Below are positions 26,846 to 36,363 of a stretch of 64,000 nucleotides of DNA, one piece after another. Source of the stretch: Variovorax paradoxus EPS. GTDB taxonomy: Bacteria; Pseudomonadota; Gammaproteobacteria; Burkholderiales; Burkholderiaceae_C. The notes under the pieces are model-generated. The model ran no database searches and was not told where the DNA came from. It saw only the letters and a list, made by a program, of their open reading frames with translations. Positions within the stretch are counted from its first letter, which is position 1. The number at the start of each line of letters is the position of its first letter. Position numbers and translations under genes: made by a program. The stretch covers positions 1,302,001 through 1,366,000 of the forward strand of contig NC_014931.1 in assembly GCF_000184745.1 (NCBI RefSeq), read 5' to 3'.

Positions 26846-27856
26846 ATGAAGAAGCTTTTTTGCGCAGCCGCATTGCTGGGCCTGTCGGCCGCCGCATCGG
26901 CACAGACCGTGAACGTGATCTGCTCGGTCCAGGCCGAATGGTGCAACGTGATCTCCACCGTCTACGCCCGCACCACGGGCGTTCGCATCAACATGGCCCT
27001 GAAGGGCTCGGGCGAGGCGCTGGCCCAGCTGATCGCCGAGAAGGACAACCCCAAGACCGACGTCTGGTTCGGCGGCACCGGCGACCCGCACCTGCAGGCG
27101 GCCGAGCAGGGCCTCACGCTCGAATACAAGTCGCCCACGCTCGGGCAACTGCACCCCTGGGCCCAGCAGCAGGCCAAGCAGTCGGGCTACAAGACCGTGG
27201 GCATCTACTCGGGGCCGCTGGGCTTCGGCTACAACCCCGAGCTGCTCGCCAAGAAGAAGCTGCCCGTGCCCAAGACCTGGGTCGACCTGCTCAAGCCCGA
27301 GTACAAGGGCGACATCCAGGTGGCCAACCCCGCGTCGAGCGGCACGGCCTACACCATGATCGCCACGCTGGTGCAGCTCATGGGCGAGGACAAGGCCTTC
27401 GACTACCTCAAGGCATTGCACAAGAACGTGGGCCAGTACACCCGCTCGGGCACCGGCCCGATCAAGGCGGTGGCGCGCGGCGAAACCGCGATCTCCATCA
27501 GCTTCGTGCACGACGGCCCGGGCGAGAAGATGCAGGGCTTTCCGGTCGAGACCATCACGCCGAGCGACGGCACCGGTGCCGAGATCGGCTCCATGAGCAT
27601 CATCAAGGGCGCGCGCAACCTCGACGCCGCCAAGAAGTTCTACGAATGGGCGCTCACGCCCGCCGCGCAGGAACTGGGCGCCGCCAACAAGCAGTTCCAG
27701 CTGCCGAGCAACGCGGGCGCCAAGCTGGACCCGCGCATCCCTGATTTCAAGAAGATCAAGTTCATCGACTACGACTACGCCAAGTACGGCGCCAGCGCCG
27801 AGCGCCGGCGCCTGATCGCGCGCTGGGAGAAGGACGTCAACTCGCTGCCGCGCTAA
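26846..27856 (+). CDS. Iron(III)-type ABC transporter substrate-binding protein
   Basis: Periplasmic receptor of 336 residues in the ferric-ion/2-aminoethylphosphonate group of binding proteins. The signal peptide is KKLFCAAALLGLSAAASA, cleaved before QTVNVICS. The mature part has the family's LIAEKDNPKTDVWFGG and FGYNPELL motifs, and a Tyr-rich C-terminus (FIDYDYAKYG). GCAGGA precedes ATG 26846. A permease and an ATPase follow directly, giving a complete importer. Fe(III) is the first guess, but polyamines, phosphonates or sugar phosphates are carried by close relatives; the zwf neighbour fits a sugar phosphate as well. Confidence 0.85.
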   Translation: MKKLFCAAALLGLSAAASAQTVNVICSVQAEWCNVISTVYARTTGVRINMALKGSGEALAQLIAEKDNPKTDVWFGGTGDPHLQAAEQGLTLEYKSPTLGQLHPWAQQQAKQSGYKTVGIYSGPLGFGYNPELLAKKKLPVPKTWVDLLKPEYKGDIQVANPASSGTAYTMIATLVQLMGEDKAFDYLKALHKNVGQYTRSGTGPIKAVARGETAISISFVHDGPGEKMQGFPVETITPSDGTGAEIGSMSIIKGARNLDAAKKFYEWALTPAAQELGAANKQFQLPSNAGAKLDPRIPDFKKIKFIDYDYAKYGASAERRRLIARWEKDVNSLPR

Positions 27857-27864
27857 GGGAAGCG

Positions 27865-30141
27865 ATGCAGGCGTCTTCCACCGGCGGCGCGCCGGTCAAC
27901 CCGGCGTCCGTGGCGGCGGCCCGGCGCGCGCAGCGCTGGATCTGGGCATGGGTCGCGCTGGGCTTTGCGGCGTACCTGCTGCTGCCTTGGTACGCCATCC
28001 AGGACGCGACCTGGTACGAAGCCGTTCCGCAGGTCTTCGGGCAGGCGGAGGGCGCCAATGGCCTGATGCAGGCCACGACGCAGGGGCGTAGTTGGCTCTT
28101 CATCGGTTTGGCGGGTCTCTTGATGTGCGCAGTCGGTGCGTGGTTGCCGGCGGGCCGGGGCCAGGGACGCTGGCTGCTGGCGGGCGGGGCGATCGGCGCC
28201 ATCGGACTGTCGGTCGCTGGCTTCACCATCGGCGCGCGCGGCTGGAGCGTTGTTGCGCTCAACACGCAATTCGGCGAACTGGCGATCAATCAGTTCGGCA
28301 TCGGCGCGGGCGGCTTCGTCGCGCTCACGGCGCTCGTGCTGCTCGCGGCCTTCGGCGTCGCGCGGCTCGGGCTCTTCAAGGGCGATCTCTTCGTCGCGGC
28401 TGCGGTCATCGGCTGCGGCGTGTTGATGGCGCTGTTCATCGCCTATCCGGTGAGCAAGGCGCTGTCGGGCGCGTTCTTCAATGAAGACGGGCAATGGTCG
28501 ATCGGCGCCTTCATCGCGCGCGTGTTCACCGAACGCATCTGGGGCCTGGGTTGCCTCGCGGGCGGGGTGCGCTGCGGCGTGGCGTGGAACACGCTCGTGC
28601 TGGCCTTGCTCACCGCGGCCGGCACCACCTTCCTCGGCACGCTGATGGCGCTCATGGCCGAGCGCGGCAGCAAGCGCGGGCAGGGCGTGCTGCGGGTACT
28701 GGCGCTGCTGCCGATCATCACGCCGCCGTTCGTGGTGGGCCTCGGCCTCATCCTGCTGTTCGGCCGCGCCGGCATCGTCAACCAGATGCTGGAGAACCTG
28801 TTCGGCATCGAGCCGACGCGCTGGTTCTACGGCATGCCGGGCGTGCTGGTGGCGCAGCTCTTCGCCTTCACGCCCATCGCCTTCATGATCATGCGCGGCG
28901 TGGTGCAGGGCATTGCGCCCAGCCTGGAAGAAGCCGCGCAGATGCTGCGCGCCGACCGTCGCCGCACCTTCTTCACCATCACGCTGCCGCTGCTGAAACC
29001 CGGGCTGGCCAACGCCTTCCTGGTCGGCTTCATCGAGAGCATTGCCGACTTCGGCAACCCGGTGGTGGTGGGCGGGCAGTTCTCGGTGCTCTCGACCGAC
29101 ATCTTCTTCGCCATCGTCGGCGCGCAGTACGACCAGGGCCGCGCGGCCTCGCTCGCCTGGGTGCTGACGCTGTTCGCGCTCGGCGTGTTCGCCTTGCAGC
29201 GCGGGCTGCTCGGCAAGCAGAACTACACGACCGTAAGCGGCAAGGGCGATGCAGGCATCGCGATGGCGCTGCCCGACGGCGTGCGCCGCACCATCTACTG
29301 CATCGCGCTGCCGTGGATCGCGTTCACCGCGGTGGTCTACCTCTTCGCCTTCGCGGGCGGCTTCGTGCAGACCTGGGGCCGCGACTACAGCTTCACGCTC
29401 AACCACTTCAAGAACGCGTTCGCGCTGGAGTGGGGGCAGTTCGGGCTGGTGTGGGCGGGCACGGCGTGGAACTCGCTCATCACCACGCTCAAGCTCGCGG
29501 GCATCTCGGCCCCGATCACCGCGGCACTCGGCTTGCTGATTGCGTGGCTGCTGGCGCGCAACGAGTTCAAGGGCCAGGGCATCTTCGAGTTCGGCGCGCT
29601 GCTGGCCTTCGCCATTCCGGGCACGGTGCTCGGCGTGAGCTACATCCTGGCGTTCAACGTCCCGCCGCTGGAGCTCACGGGCACCGGGCTCATCATCGTG
29701 CTGTGCTTCATGTTCCGGAACCTGCCGGTGGGCGTGCGCGCCGGCACCGCGGCCTTCAAGCAACTGGACCGCTCGCTCGACGAAGCCTCTCTGATGCTGC
29801 GCGCCTCGACCTCGCAGACCTTGTTCAAGGTGGTGCTGCCGCTGCTCAAGCCCGCGCTGGTGGCCGCGCTGGTCTATAGCTTCGTGCGCGCGATGACAAC
29901 GGTGAGCGCGGTGATCTTCCTGGTCACCGCCGAGAACGAGCTTGCCACCACGTACATCATCGGCCGCGTCGGCAATGGCGACTACGGCATCGCGCTCGCG
30001 TACTGCACGGTGCTCATGATCCTGATGTCCCTGGCGATCGCGCTGGTGCAGTTCGTGGTCGGGGAGCGCAAGCTGGGGCGGCGCGGGGCTACGCCGCCGC
30101 ATCAGGGACATCACAAAATGGAAAGCCTGGCTACACCATGA
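27865..30141 (+). CDS. Fused two-domain ABC permease (FbpB/AfuB type) with extra N-terminal helices
   Basis: Inner-membrane subunit of 758 residues that contains two permease domains in one chain. The first domain starts near residue 225 (AWNTLVLALLTAAGTTFLGT, EAA loop SLEEAAQMLRADRRRTFFTI), the second near residue 530 (AWNSLITTLKLAG, EAA loop SLDEASLMLRASTSQTLFKV). About 220 residues precede the first domain, with several hydrophobic helices (WIWAWVALGFAAYLLLPW, LLMCAVGAWLPAG), longer than in ordinary FbpB proteins of about 550 residues. The start has AAGGGA and is 8 bases after the receptor gene; the end overlaps the ATPase by 4 bp. Confidence 0.88.
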   Translation: MQASSTGGAPVNPASVAAARRAQRWIWAWVALGFAAYLLLPWYAIQDATWYEAVPQVFGQAEGANGLMQATTQGRSWLFIGLAGLLMCAVGAWLPAGRGQGRWLLAGGAIGAIGLSVAGFTIGARGWSVVALNTQFGELAINQFGIGAGGFVALTALVLLAAFGVARLGLFKGDLFVAAAVIGCGVLMALFIAYPVSKALSGAFFNEDGQWSIGAFIARVFTERIWGLGCLAGGVRCGVAWNTLVLALLTAAGTTFLGTLMALMAERGSKRGQGVLRVLALLPIITPPFVVGLGLILLFGRAGIVNQMLENLFGIEPTRWFYGMPGVLVAQLFAFTPIAFMIMRGVVQGIAPSLEEAAQMLRADRRRTFFTITLPLLKPGLANAFLVGFIESIADFGNPVVVGGQFSVLSTDIFFAIVGAQYDQGRAASLAWVLTLFALGVFALQRGLLGKQNYTTVSGKGDAGIAMALPDGVRRTIYCIALPWIAFTAVVYLFAFAGGFVQTWGRDYSFTLNHFKNAFALEWGQFGLVWAGTAWNSLITTLKLAGISAPITAALGLLIAWLLARNEFKGQGIFEFGALLAFAIPGTVLGVSYILAFNVPPLELTGTGLIIVLCFMFRNLPVGVRAGTAAFKQLDRSLDEASLMLRASTSQTLFKVVLPLLKPALVAALVYSFVRAMTTVSAVIFLVTAENELATTYIIGRVGNGDYGIALAYCTVLMILMSLAIALVQFVVGERKLGRRGATPPHQGHHKMESLATP

Positions 30142-31178
30142 ATGGCATCGAATTCCGCAACGTCACCAAGCGCTACGGCACCGACAAGAGCGGGCCGATG
30201 GCCGTCAAGGGCATTAGCTTCGAAGTACCCGTGGGCACGCTCACGACGATCCTCGGCCCTTCGGGCTGCGGCAAGACGACCACGCTGCGCATGATCGCAG
30301 GGCTCGAGTCGCCGACCTCGGGTTCGATCTTCATGGGCGGGCGCGATGTGACGACGCTCGGCCCGGCCGAGCGCAACGTGAGCATGATGTTCCAGAGCTA
30401 TGCGCTGTTCCCGCACATGAACGTGATCGAGAACGTGGGCTATGGCCTGCGCATGAGCGGCGTGAAGAAGGACGAGGCCACGTCGCGGGCGCGTGAAGCG
30501 CTCCGGGGCGTGGGCCTGGTGGGCTTCGACGAGCGCCTGCCGAGCGAACTCTCGGGCGGCCAGCAGCAGCGCGTGGCGCTCGCGCGCGCGCTGGTGCTCG
30601 AACCCGCGGTGCTGCTGTTCGACGAGCCGCTCTCCAACCTCGACGCGCGCCTGCGCCGCGAGATGCGGGAGGAAATCCGCGCGCTGCAGCAGCGCCTGAA
30701 GCTCACCGTCGCCTACGTCACGCACGACCAGAGCGAGGCGCTGGCCGTGAGCGACCAGATCATCGTGATGGACCACGGCGTGATCGCCCAGCGCGGCACG
30801 CCCGAGCAGCTCTACGGCCGGCCCGAGAGCGAGTTCGTCGCAGGCTTCATGGGCGAGGCAATGGTGTTCCCTGGCGTGGCGGAGGCCGACGGCAGCGTCA
30901 CGCTCGGTCCGCTGAGCCTCAAGCCGCGCCACGCGGTCGCGCCCGGCACGGTGAAGGTGGCGGTGCGGCCCGAAGCATGGGAGATCGGCGCGGCCGATGG
31001 CTTGCCCGCCATCTTGCGCAAGGCCGCCTACCTCGGCAGCTTCTACGAATACGGCTTCGACACCACGCTGGGCCCGGTCTTCGTGGTCTCCACCGACTTG
31101 TCGCAGCCCCTGGCCGCGGGCGCGCAGACCACGCTGTCGTTGCGCGCCCATGGCGTGAGCGTGGTGCCGGGCGCATGA
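30138..31178 (+). CDS. ABC transporter ATPase (FbpC/PotA type)
   Basis: ATP-binding subunit of 346 residues with Walker A GPSGCGKTTTLRM, Q-loop FQSYALFPHM, signature LSGGQQQRVALARAL, Walker B VLLFDEPLSNLDA and switch THDQSE. A C-terminal TOBE-like domain (about 245-346) follows. It starts in a four-base overlap with the permease, so the three subunits form a receptor-permease-ATPase operon. Orientation and spacing suggest the downstream HAD gene may be co-transcribed. Confidence 0.92.
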   Translation: MNGIEFRNVTKRYGTDKSGPMAVKGISFEVPVGTLTTILGPSGCGKTTTLRMIAGLESPTSGSIFMGGRDVTTLGPAERNVSMMFQSYALFPHMNVIENVGYGLRMSGVKKDEATSRAREALRGVGLVGFDERLPSELSGGQQQRVALARALVLEPAVLLFDEPLSNLDARLRREMREEIRALQQRLKLTVAYVTHDQSEALAVSDQIIVMDHGVIAQRGTPEQLYGRPESEFVAGFMGEAMVFPGVAEADGSVTLGPLSLKPRHAVAPGTVKVAVRPEAWEIGAADGLPAILRKAAYLGSFYEYGFDTTLGPVFVVSTDLSQPLAAGAQTTLSLRAHGVSVVPGA

Positions 31179-31190
31179 AACAATCGCGCC

Positions 31191-31853
31191 ATGAACTTGG
31201 TTTTCGATCTCGGCGCCGTGCTGATCGCATGGGAGCCCACGCGGCTGGTGCAGGCCCATCTCGCGCAGCACGCGCCCACTGAAGCCGCCGCGGTGGCGCT
31301 CGGCAGGGCGCTCTTCCACCACGACGACTGGACCAGTTTCGATTGCGGCACGCGCACGCTGGACGATGCCATCGCCCGCATGGCGGCGCGGCTCTCGCTG
31401 CCGGCGGATCGGCTTCACGCGATGCTCGGCAACCTGGGCGAGCGCCTCGAAGCCATCGAGGTCACCGTCGACATGCTCGAGCAACTGTTTGCCCACCGCG
31501 AAGCAGGGCAGCCGCTGCGTCTTTATTACCTGTCGAACATGCCGGCGCCGTATGCGCGCGCGCTCGAGCGGCGGCATGCGTTCATGCGCCGCTTCGACGG
31601 CGGCGTGTTCTCGGGCGATGTGAAGTTCATCAAACCGGATCGTGAAATCTTCGAGCTGCTCGCGGTGCGCCATGCGCTCGACCCAGCGACGACGGTGTTC
31701 ATCGACGACTCGGCCCCCAACGTCGAGGCGGCGCGCGCCTTCGGCTGGCAGGCGATCCACTGCACCGCGCCGGACATGCTGCCGGCGCAGCTCGCGCGCT
31801 ATCTGCCGGTGAGCACCACCTTGTCGGCGTCGAAGCCGAGGCTTCGCGCGTAG
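31191..31853 (+). CDS. HAD-family phosphatase (YihX-like)
   Basis: Cytoplasmic phosphatase, 220 residues, of HAD subfamily IA. Motif I is VFDLGAVLIAWEP with the nucleophile Asp6; the usual second Asp is Gly, as in YihX. Motif II is the Ser in YYLSNM, motif III the Lys in KFIKPDREIFELL, and motif IV FIDDSAPNVEAA. YihX of E. coli acts on glucose 1-phosphate and other sugar phosphates, which fits the zwf/tal/pgi surroundings, but substrate is not proven. Its last 55 bases overlap the end of the opposite-strand lipocalin gene. Confidence 0.85.
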   Translation: MNLVFDLGAVLIAWEPTRLVQAHLAQHAPTEAAAVALGRALFHHDDWTSFDCGTRTLDDAIARMAARLSLPADRLHAMLGNLGERLEAIEVTVDMLEQLFAHREAGQPLRLYYLSNMPAPYARALERRHAFMRRFDGGVFSGDVKFIKPDREIFELLAVRHALDPATTVFIDDSAPNVEAARAFGWQAIHCTAPDMLPAQLARYLPVSTTLSASKPRLRA

Positions 31854-32473
31854 TCCAGCTCGACCTGCAGCGTCGCGTCGTCCAGGCGCGGCGCACGCGA
31901 CAGCACCCAGAGGTACTCGCGGTCGGGCGTGCCGACCAGCGCCACTTGGTAGTCGCGGTCGAGCTTCAAGATCCAGTAGTCGCCCCAGACGACGGGCAGC
32001 CAGCTCAGCCATGCGGGCGCGAAGCGCACTTCGAGGCGGCCCGCGCCGGGCTGGCCGGCCACCGGCACCACGCGCGCCGTGCCGATGGCTTCGTTGAAAT
32101 TGCCGTCGGCCCGCACACAGCGGTTGACCACCTGCACGGTGCCATCGGGCTGCGGCGTGTATTCGGCGGTCACGGGACCCGAGCAGCTTTTCTGAAAGCG
32201 GTTCGGCAGCCGCGCCTGCTCGTGCCAGATGCCGGCATAGCGCTGCAGGTCGACCGGCGCCACCACCTGCAGGGGCGCGCGCATCAGCGGCGCGCCGTCG
32301 GGCGGGCCGGCCACCTGGGCGCGGGCGGTGCGCGCGGCCCCCATCGCGAGCCAGGTCGCGAGGCCGCCCACGACGAAGGCCGTGGCCATCGCGCCGATCG
32401 CCTGGCTGGTGCGGCGGTCATCGAAAGGCCGGCCGGCGGGGTCTGCGACGGGGCGTCGTTGGCGAGGGGACAT
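31799..32473 (-). CDS. Lipocalin (Blc-like) with N-terminal membrane anchor or signal
   Basis: 224 residues. The lipocalin barrel runs from about residue 70: the SCR1 motif reads YAGIWHEQARLPNRFQKSC, then YTPQPDGTVQVVNRC, LEVRFAPAW, DYWILKLDRDYQVALVGTP and REYLWVLSR. Bacterial lipocalins bind lysophospholipids or fatty acids in the envelope. The N-terminus has a hydrophobic stretch (AIGAMATAFVVGGLATWLAM) but no lipobox Cys, so it is either an uncleaved anchor or a signal peptide cut after ARAQ. ATG 32473 follows CCAGGAG. The long frame continues upstream through tal but is antisense. Confidence 0.85.
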   Translation of the reverse strand: MSPRQRRPVADPAGRPFDDRRTSQAIGAMATAFVVGGLATWLAMGAARTARAQVAGPPDGAPLMRAPLQVVAPVDLQRYAGIWHEQARLPNRFQKSCSGPVTAEYTPQPDGTVQVVNRCVRADGNFNEAIGTARVVPVAGQPGAGRLEVRFAPAWLSWLPVVWGDYWILKLDRDYQVALVGTPDREYLWVLSRAPRLDDATLQVELDYARSLGFDADKVVLTGR

Positions 32474-32728
32474 GAGGGGGCTCCTGGAGGTAAGACGTTC
32501 TGCGCAGGTCCTGGACAAGACTCGCTTGACGCTCAGGGTAGCCCTGGCCGGTGGCCGCATGCCGTCAGCCACGGACCACAGCCCCTGTAGGGCAGGGCGG
32601 CCGACAACCCTGCGGGCAGAAGGCCGATGGAACCTCGCGAAAACCCGTGCTACGGTGCGCATGAAAACATCGGCCGCCGCGCAACTGCGTGCAGGACTTG
32701 TCACAACCCGCACTGGATAATTGATTTC

Positions 32729-33685
32729 ATGAACCAACTCGATGCCCTCCGCCAATGGACCACTGTCGTCGCCGACACCGGTGATTTCAAGCAACTCAGC
32801 ATTTCCAAGCCGCAGGACGCGACCACCAACCCGTCGCTGATCCTCAAGGCCGTTCAGAAGCCCGAATACCGCCCCCTGCTCGACGAGATCGTGAAGAAGC
32901 ACGCGGGCAAGCCGCTCGATGAAGTCATCGACCGCCTCCTGGTGAACTTCGGCACCGAAATCCTCCAGATCATTCCGGGCCGCGTCTCCACCGAAGTCGA
33001 TGCGCGCCTCTCGTTCGACACCGCCGCCACCATCGCCCGCGGCGAGCGCATCGTGGCGCTCTACAAGGCCGAAGGCATCGACACCGAGAAGCGCCTGCTC
33101 ATCAAGGTCGCCTCCACCTGGGAAGGCATCGAGGCCGCGCGCCAGCTCGAGCTGAAGGGCATCCGCACCAACCTCACGCTGCTGTTCTCGTTCGCGCAGG
33201 CCGTGGCCTGCGGCGCCGCGAAGGTGCAGTTGATCTCGCCCTTCGTGGGCCGCATCTACGACTGGTACAAGAAGTCGGCCGGCGCCAAGTGGGACGAAGC
33301 GGCGAATGCGGGCGCCAACGATCCGGGCGTGAAGTCGGTGCGCGAAATCTTCAACTACTACAAGCAGCACGGCATCAAGACCGAGGTGATGGGCGCGAGC
33401 TTCCGCAACGTGGGGCAGATCCAGGCGCTGGCCGGCTGCGACCTGCTGACCATCAGCCCCGAGCTGCTGGCCGAGCTGGCCGCGAGCAACGAGCCGCTCG
33501 AACACGCGCTCGACGCCAAGGCCGCCGCCAAGGGCGACGCCAAGAAGGTGACTTACGACGAAGCCGGCTTCCGCTTCGCGCTCAACGAAGACGCGATGGC
33601 AACCGAGAAGCTCGCCGAAGGCATCCGCGCCTTCGCGGCCGACGCCGTGAAGCTCGAGAAGCTGATGCAGGAAAGCGGCAAGTAA
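32729..33685 (+). CDS. tal: Transaldolase
   Basis: Non-oxidative pentose phosphate enzyme that moves a dihydroxyacetone unit between sedoheptulose 7-phosphate/glyceraldehyde 3-phosphate and erythrose 4-phosphate/fructose 6-phosphate. It is 318 residues, the long TalB type. The Schiff-base Lys lies in [15 protein letters not shown]; other signatures are [20 protein letters not shown] and [14 protein letters not shown] 32729 was chosen because [11 protein letters not shown] is the conserved start; the ribosome site is weak. The 255 bases before it hold part of the lipocalin promoter region and no clear gene. pgi begins 2 bp after the stop. Confidence 0.96.
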   Translation: MNQLDALRQWTTVVADTGDFKQLSISKPQDATTNPSLILKAVQKPEYRPLLDEIVKKHAGKPLDEVIDRLLVNFGTEILQIIPGRVSTEVDARLSFDTAATIARGERIVALYKAEGIDTEKRLLIKVASTWEGIEAARQLELKGIRTNLTLLFSFAQAVACGAAKVQLISPFVGRIYDWYKKSAGAKWDEAANAGANDPGVKSVREIFNYYKQHGIKTEVMGASFRNVGQIQALAGCDLLTISPELLAELAASNEPLEHALDAKAAAKGDAKKVTYDEAGFRFALNEDAMATEKLAEGIRAFAADAVKLEKLMQESGK

Positions 33686-33687
33686 AC

Positions 33688-35247
33688 ATGGCAGTGACCC
33701 ACGTGACCCAACGCTGCGACCGTGCACCGGCCTGGGCGCAACTGCAGTCGTATTTCGAGACGGCGGGCCGCCAGTTCGACGTGCGCCATGCCTTCGTGGA
33801 CGACGCGGGACGCTTCGAGCGATTCAGCCAAGAGGCGCCGTATGTGTTCGCCGACCTGTCGAAGAACCTGATCGACGCGCGCACCGAAGAACTGCTGCTC
33901 ACGCTGGCCCGCGAATGCGGCCTCGAAGCGCACCGCGACGCGATGTTCGCGGGCGAGCACATCAACAACACCGAGGACCGCGCCGTGCTGCACACGCTGC
34001 TGCGCGCGCCGGCCGATGCGAAGGTCGGCAAGACGGCCGACAAGCTGCGCGAAGTGCACGAGACGCTAGCCGCGATGCTGGCCTATGCCGAGAAGGTGCG
34101 CGGCGACCACACGATCACCGACGTGGTCAACATCGGCATCGGCGGCTCCGACCTCGGCCCGCAGATGGCGGTGCTGGCGCTCGCCGAGTTCGCTGCGCCG
34201 GGCAAGCGCTTTCACTTCGTCTCGAACGTCGATGGCCACGAGCTCGCGGGCGTGCTGCGCGACCTGGCGCCGGAGCACACACTGTTCCTGATCGCCTCGA
34301 AGACCTTCACCACGACCGAGACGATGACGAATGCGCTCTCGGCCAAGCGCTGGTACGAGCAATCGGGCGGCAACGACATCGCCGGCCACTTCGCCGCGCT
34401 CACGACGAATGTCGAGGCCGCGAACAAGTTCGGCATCGACACCACCTTCGGCTTCTGGGACTGGGTGGGCGGCCGCTATTCGCTGTGGTCGGCCATCGGC
34501 CTGCCGATCGCGCTGGCCATCGGCGCCGACGGTTTTCGCCGGCTGCTCGCGGGAGCGCATGCGATGGACGAGCACTTCCGCACTGCGCCGCTTGCGCAGA
34601 ACCTGCCGGTGCGGCTGGGCCTGCTCGATGTCTGGTATCGCAACTTCCACAAGTTCACGAGCCGCAGCATCGCGCCGTATCACAGCGCCCTGAAGCGCGT
34701 GCCGGCCTACCTGCAGCAGCTGGAGATGGAAAGCAACGGCAAGCAGGTCGATGCGAGCGGCAAGCCCGTGGCATTCGGCACCTCGCCGGTGCTCTGGGGC
34801 GAGCCCGGCACCAACGGCCAGCACGCCTACTTCCAGATGCTGCACCAGGGCACGGACGTGACGCCGCTCGAATTCGTGGCGGTGCGCGATGCGGCGCACG
34901 ACCTCGAAGGCCACCACCCCAAGCTGCTGGCCAACGCGCTCGCGCAGGCGCAGGCGCTGATGGTGGGCAAGCTGGACGAAGGCGGCCACAAGAACTTTCC
35001 GGGCAACCGCCCGAGCAGCTTCTTCGTGTTCGAGAAGCTCACGCCCGAAGCGCTCGGCGCCTTCCTTGCGATGTACGAGCACCGCGTGTTCACCAGCGGC
35101 GCGCTGTGGGGCATCAACAGCTTCGACCAGTGGGGCGTGGAGCTGGGCAAGGTGCTGGCAAAGGACATCGAGCCGCGCCTCGCCTCGGGCGACATCATGG
35201 GGCTCGACGCCTCTACGGCGGGTTTGTTGAAGCGCCTGAGCTCCTGA
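33688..35247 (+). CDS. pgi: Glucose-6-phosphate isomerase
   Basis: Cytoplasmic interconversion of glucose 6-phosphate and fructose 6-phosphate. It is 519 residues, slightly shorter than the E. coli enzyme. Signatures are NIGIGGSDLGPQMA, SKTFTTTETMTNA, the PGI signature region GFWDWVGGRYSLWSAIGLP, and the late GEPGTNGQHAYFQMLHQGT with its catalytic His, plus a Lys in SFDQWGVELGKVLAKDI. The ATG is 2 bp after tal and uses GGAAAG inside the tal end as its ribosome site, so tal-pgi are coupled. It converges with pdxA. Confidence 0.97.
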   Translation: MAVTHVTQRCDRAPAWAQLQSYFETAGRQFDVRHAFVDDAGRFERFSQEAPYVFADLSKNLIDARTEELLLTLARECGLEAHRDAMFAGEHINNTEDRAVLHTLLRAPADAKVGKTADKLREVHETLAAMLAYAEKVRGDHTITDVVNIGIGGSDLGPQMAVLALAEFAAPGKRFHFVSNVDGHELAGVLRDLAPEHTLFLIASKTFTTTETMTNALSAKRWYEQSGGNDIAGHFAALTTNVEAANKFGIDTTFGFWDWVGGRYSLWSAIGLPIALAIGADGFRRLLAGAHAMDEHFRTAPLAQNLPVRLGLLDVWYRNFHKFTSRSIAPYHSALKRVPAYLQQLEMESNGKQVDASGKPVAFGTSPVLWGEPGTNGQHAYFQMLHQGTDVTPLEFVAVRDAAHDLEGHHPKLLANALAQAQALMVGKLDEGGHKNFPGNRPSSFFVFEKLTPEALGAFLAMYEHRVFTSGALWGINSFDQWGVELGKVLAKDIEPRLASGDIMGLDASTAGLLKRLSS

Positions 35248-35251
35248 AGTG

Positions 35252-36316
35252 TCAGGCCGCGGCGGTTTCCGCGGGCGCCCGCACAGGCGCTCCACCGCTC
35301 GCCATCCGCACGCACAGGTCGAAGGCCTGCTGCAGCCCTTCGATCTGCGCGATGCCCTTGCCGGCAATGTCGAAGGCGCTGCCGCTGGCCGACGTGGCCA
35401 CGGGCACGGGCAGTCCGCCATGCAGCGTCACGCCCTGCTCGAAGCCCATGAGCTTCATCGCGATCTGGCCCTGGTCGTGGTACATCGACACCACCGCATC
35501 CACATCGCCGCGGCGCGCGCCGATGAACACCGTGTCGGGCGAGAACGGGCCGCGGGCGTCGTAGCCTTCGGCGCGCAGCTTCTCGATGGCCGGCGCGATG
35601 ATCTCGATTTCTTCCATGCCGATGGAGCCGCCGTCGCCCGCATGCGGGTTGAGCCCCGTCACCGCGATGCGCGGCTGCGCGACGCCCGCGCGGCGCAGGG
35701 CAGACGCGATGATCTTCACGGCGTCGCCCACGCCCTCGACCGTGATGTGGCTCGCCACGTCCTTCAGCGGAATGTGCGAGGTCACGCGCGAGGTCCACAG
35801 CGACCCGGTGAGGTTGAACTCGCAGACGAAGCCGGTCACCGCAAAACGCTCCTGCATGTAGCGCAGCTCGTCCTCGTGCGTGAGGCCGCCCAGGCGCAGC
35901 GAATGCTTGTTGAGCGGCGCAAAGAGGATTGCATCGGCCTGACCGCGCCGCACGACCACGGTCGCATATTCGAGCGCCTCGAACGAGGCCCGGCCAGAGC
36001 GCTCGTTGGATTCGCCGAGCACCGGCGCCTCGCCCTCCATCCAGTCGCGCAGGTACAGGCTGGGCCGGCCGTCCTCGAAGCGCAGTTCGTCCAGGCTGTC
36101 GACCTGCAGCGGATCGAGCTTCACGCCCGCCACGCGCTCGCCCTCGGCCAGCACGGCCGGGTCGGCGATCAGCAGCACGCGCGCGGCGTCCAGGTTGCGC
36201 TGGCGCGCGAGCAGCTTCACGGCCATCTCGGGGCCGACGCCGCTGGGGTCGCCCAGCAGCACGACGATGCGGGGCTTGGCGGAGATCACGCTCGGGGTTT
36301 TCGTTTGCGTTGACAT
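35252..36316 (-). CDS. pdxA: PdxA-family 4-phospho-hydroxyacid dehydrogenase
   Basis: Zn-dependent NAD dehydrogenase of 354 residues in the PdxA family (4-hydroxythreonine-4-phosphate dehydrogenase for vitamin B6, or a PdxA2-type enzyme for 4-phospho-D-threonate or -erythronate catabolism). Motifs: GDPSGVGPEMAVKLL, FAPLNKHSLRLGG, the metal His residues in VTSHIPLKDV and YHDQGQIAMKLMGF, and GLNPHAGDGG. I placed the start at ATG 36316; ATG 36367 is also possible and overlaps the Bug gene stop by 4 bp, adding 17 residues. Its neighbour is a Bug receptor gene, not pyridoxal genes, so a catabolic role is more likely. The DUF1537 kinase that usually accompanies PdxA2 is absent from this window. Confidence 0.85.
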   Translation of the reverse strand: MSTQTKTPSVISAKPRIVVLLGDPSGVGPEMAVKLLARQRNLDAARVLLIADPAVLAEGERVAGVKLDPLQVDSLDELRFEDGRPSLYLRDWMEGEAPVLGESNERSGRASFEALEYATVVVRRGQADAILFAPLNKHSLRLGGLTHEDELRYMQERFAVTGFVCEFNLTGSLWTSRVTSHIPLKDVASHITVEGVGDAVKIIASALRRAGVAQPRIAVTGLNPHAGDGGSIGMEEIEIIAPAIEKLRAEGYDARGPFSPDTVFIGARRGDVDAVVSMYHDQGQIAMKLMGFEQGVTLHGGLPVPVATSASGSAFDIAGKGIAQIEGLQQAFDLCVRMASGGAPVRAPAETAAA

Positions 36317-36363
36317 GGGCATGCGTTGTGGAGGTTGAAGTGAGTGGGCGGAGGAAGGCGGCC

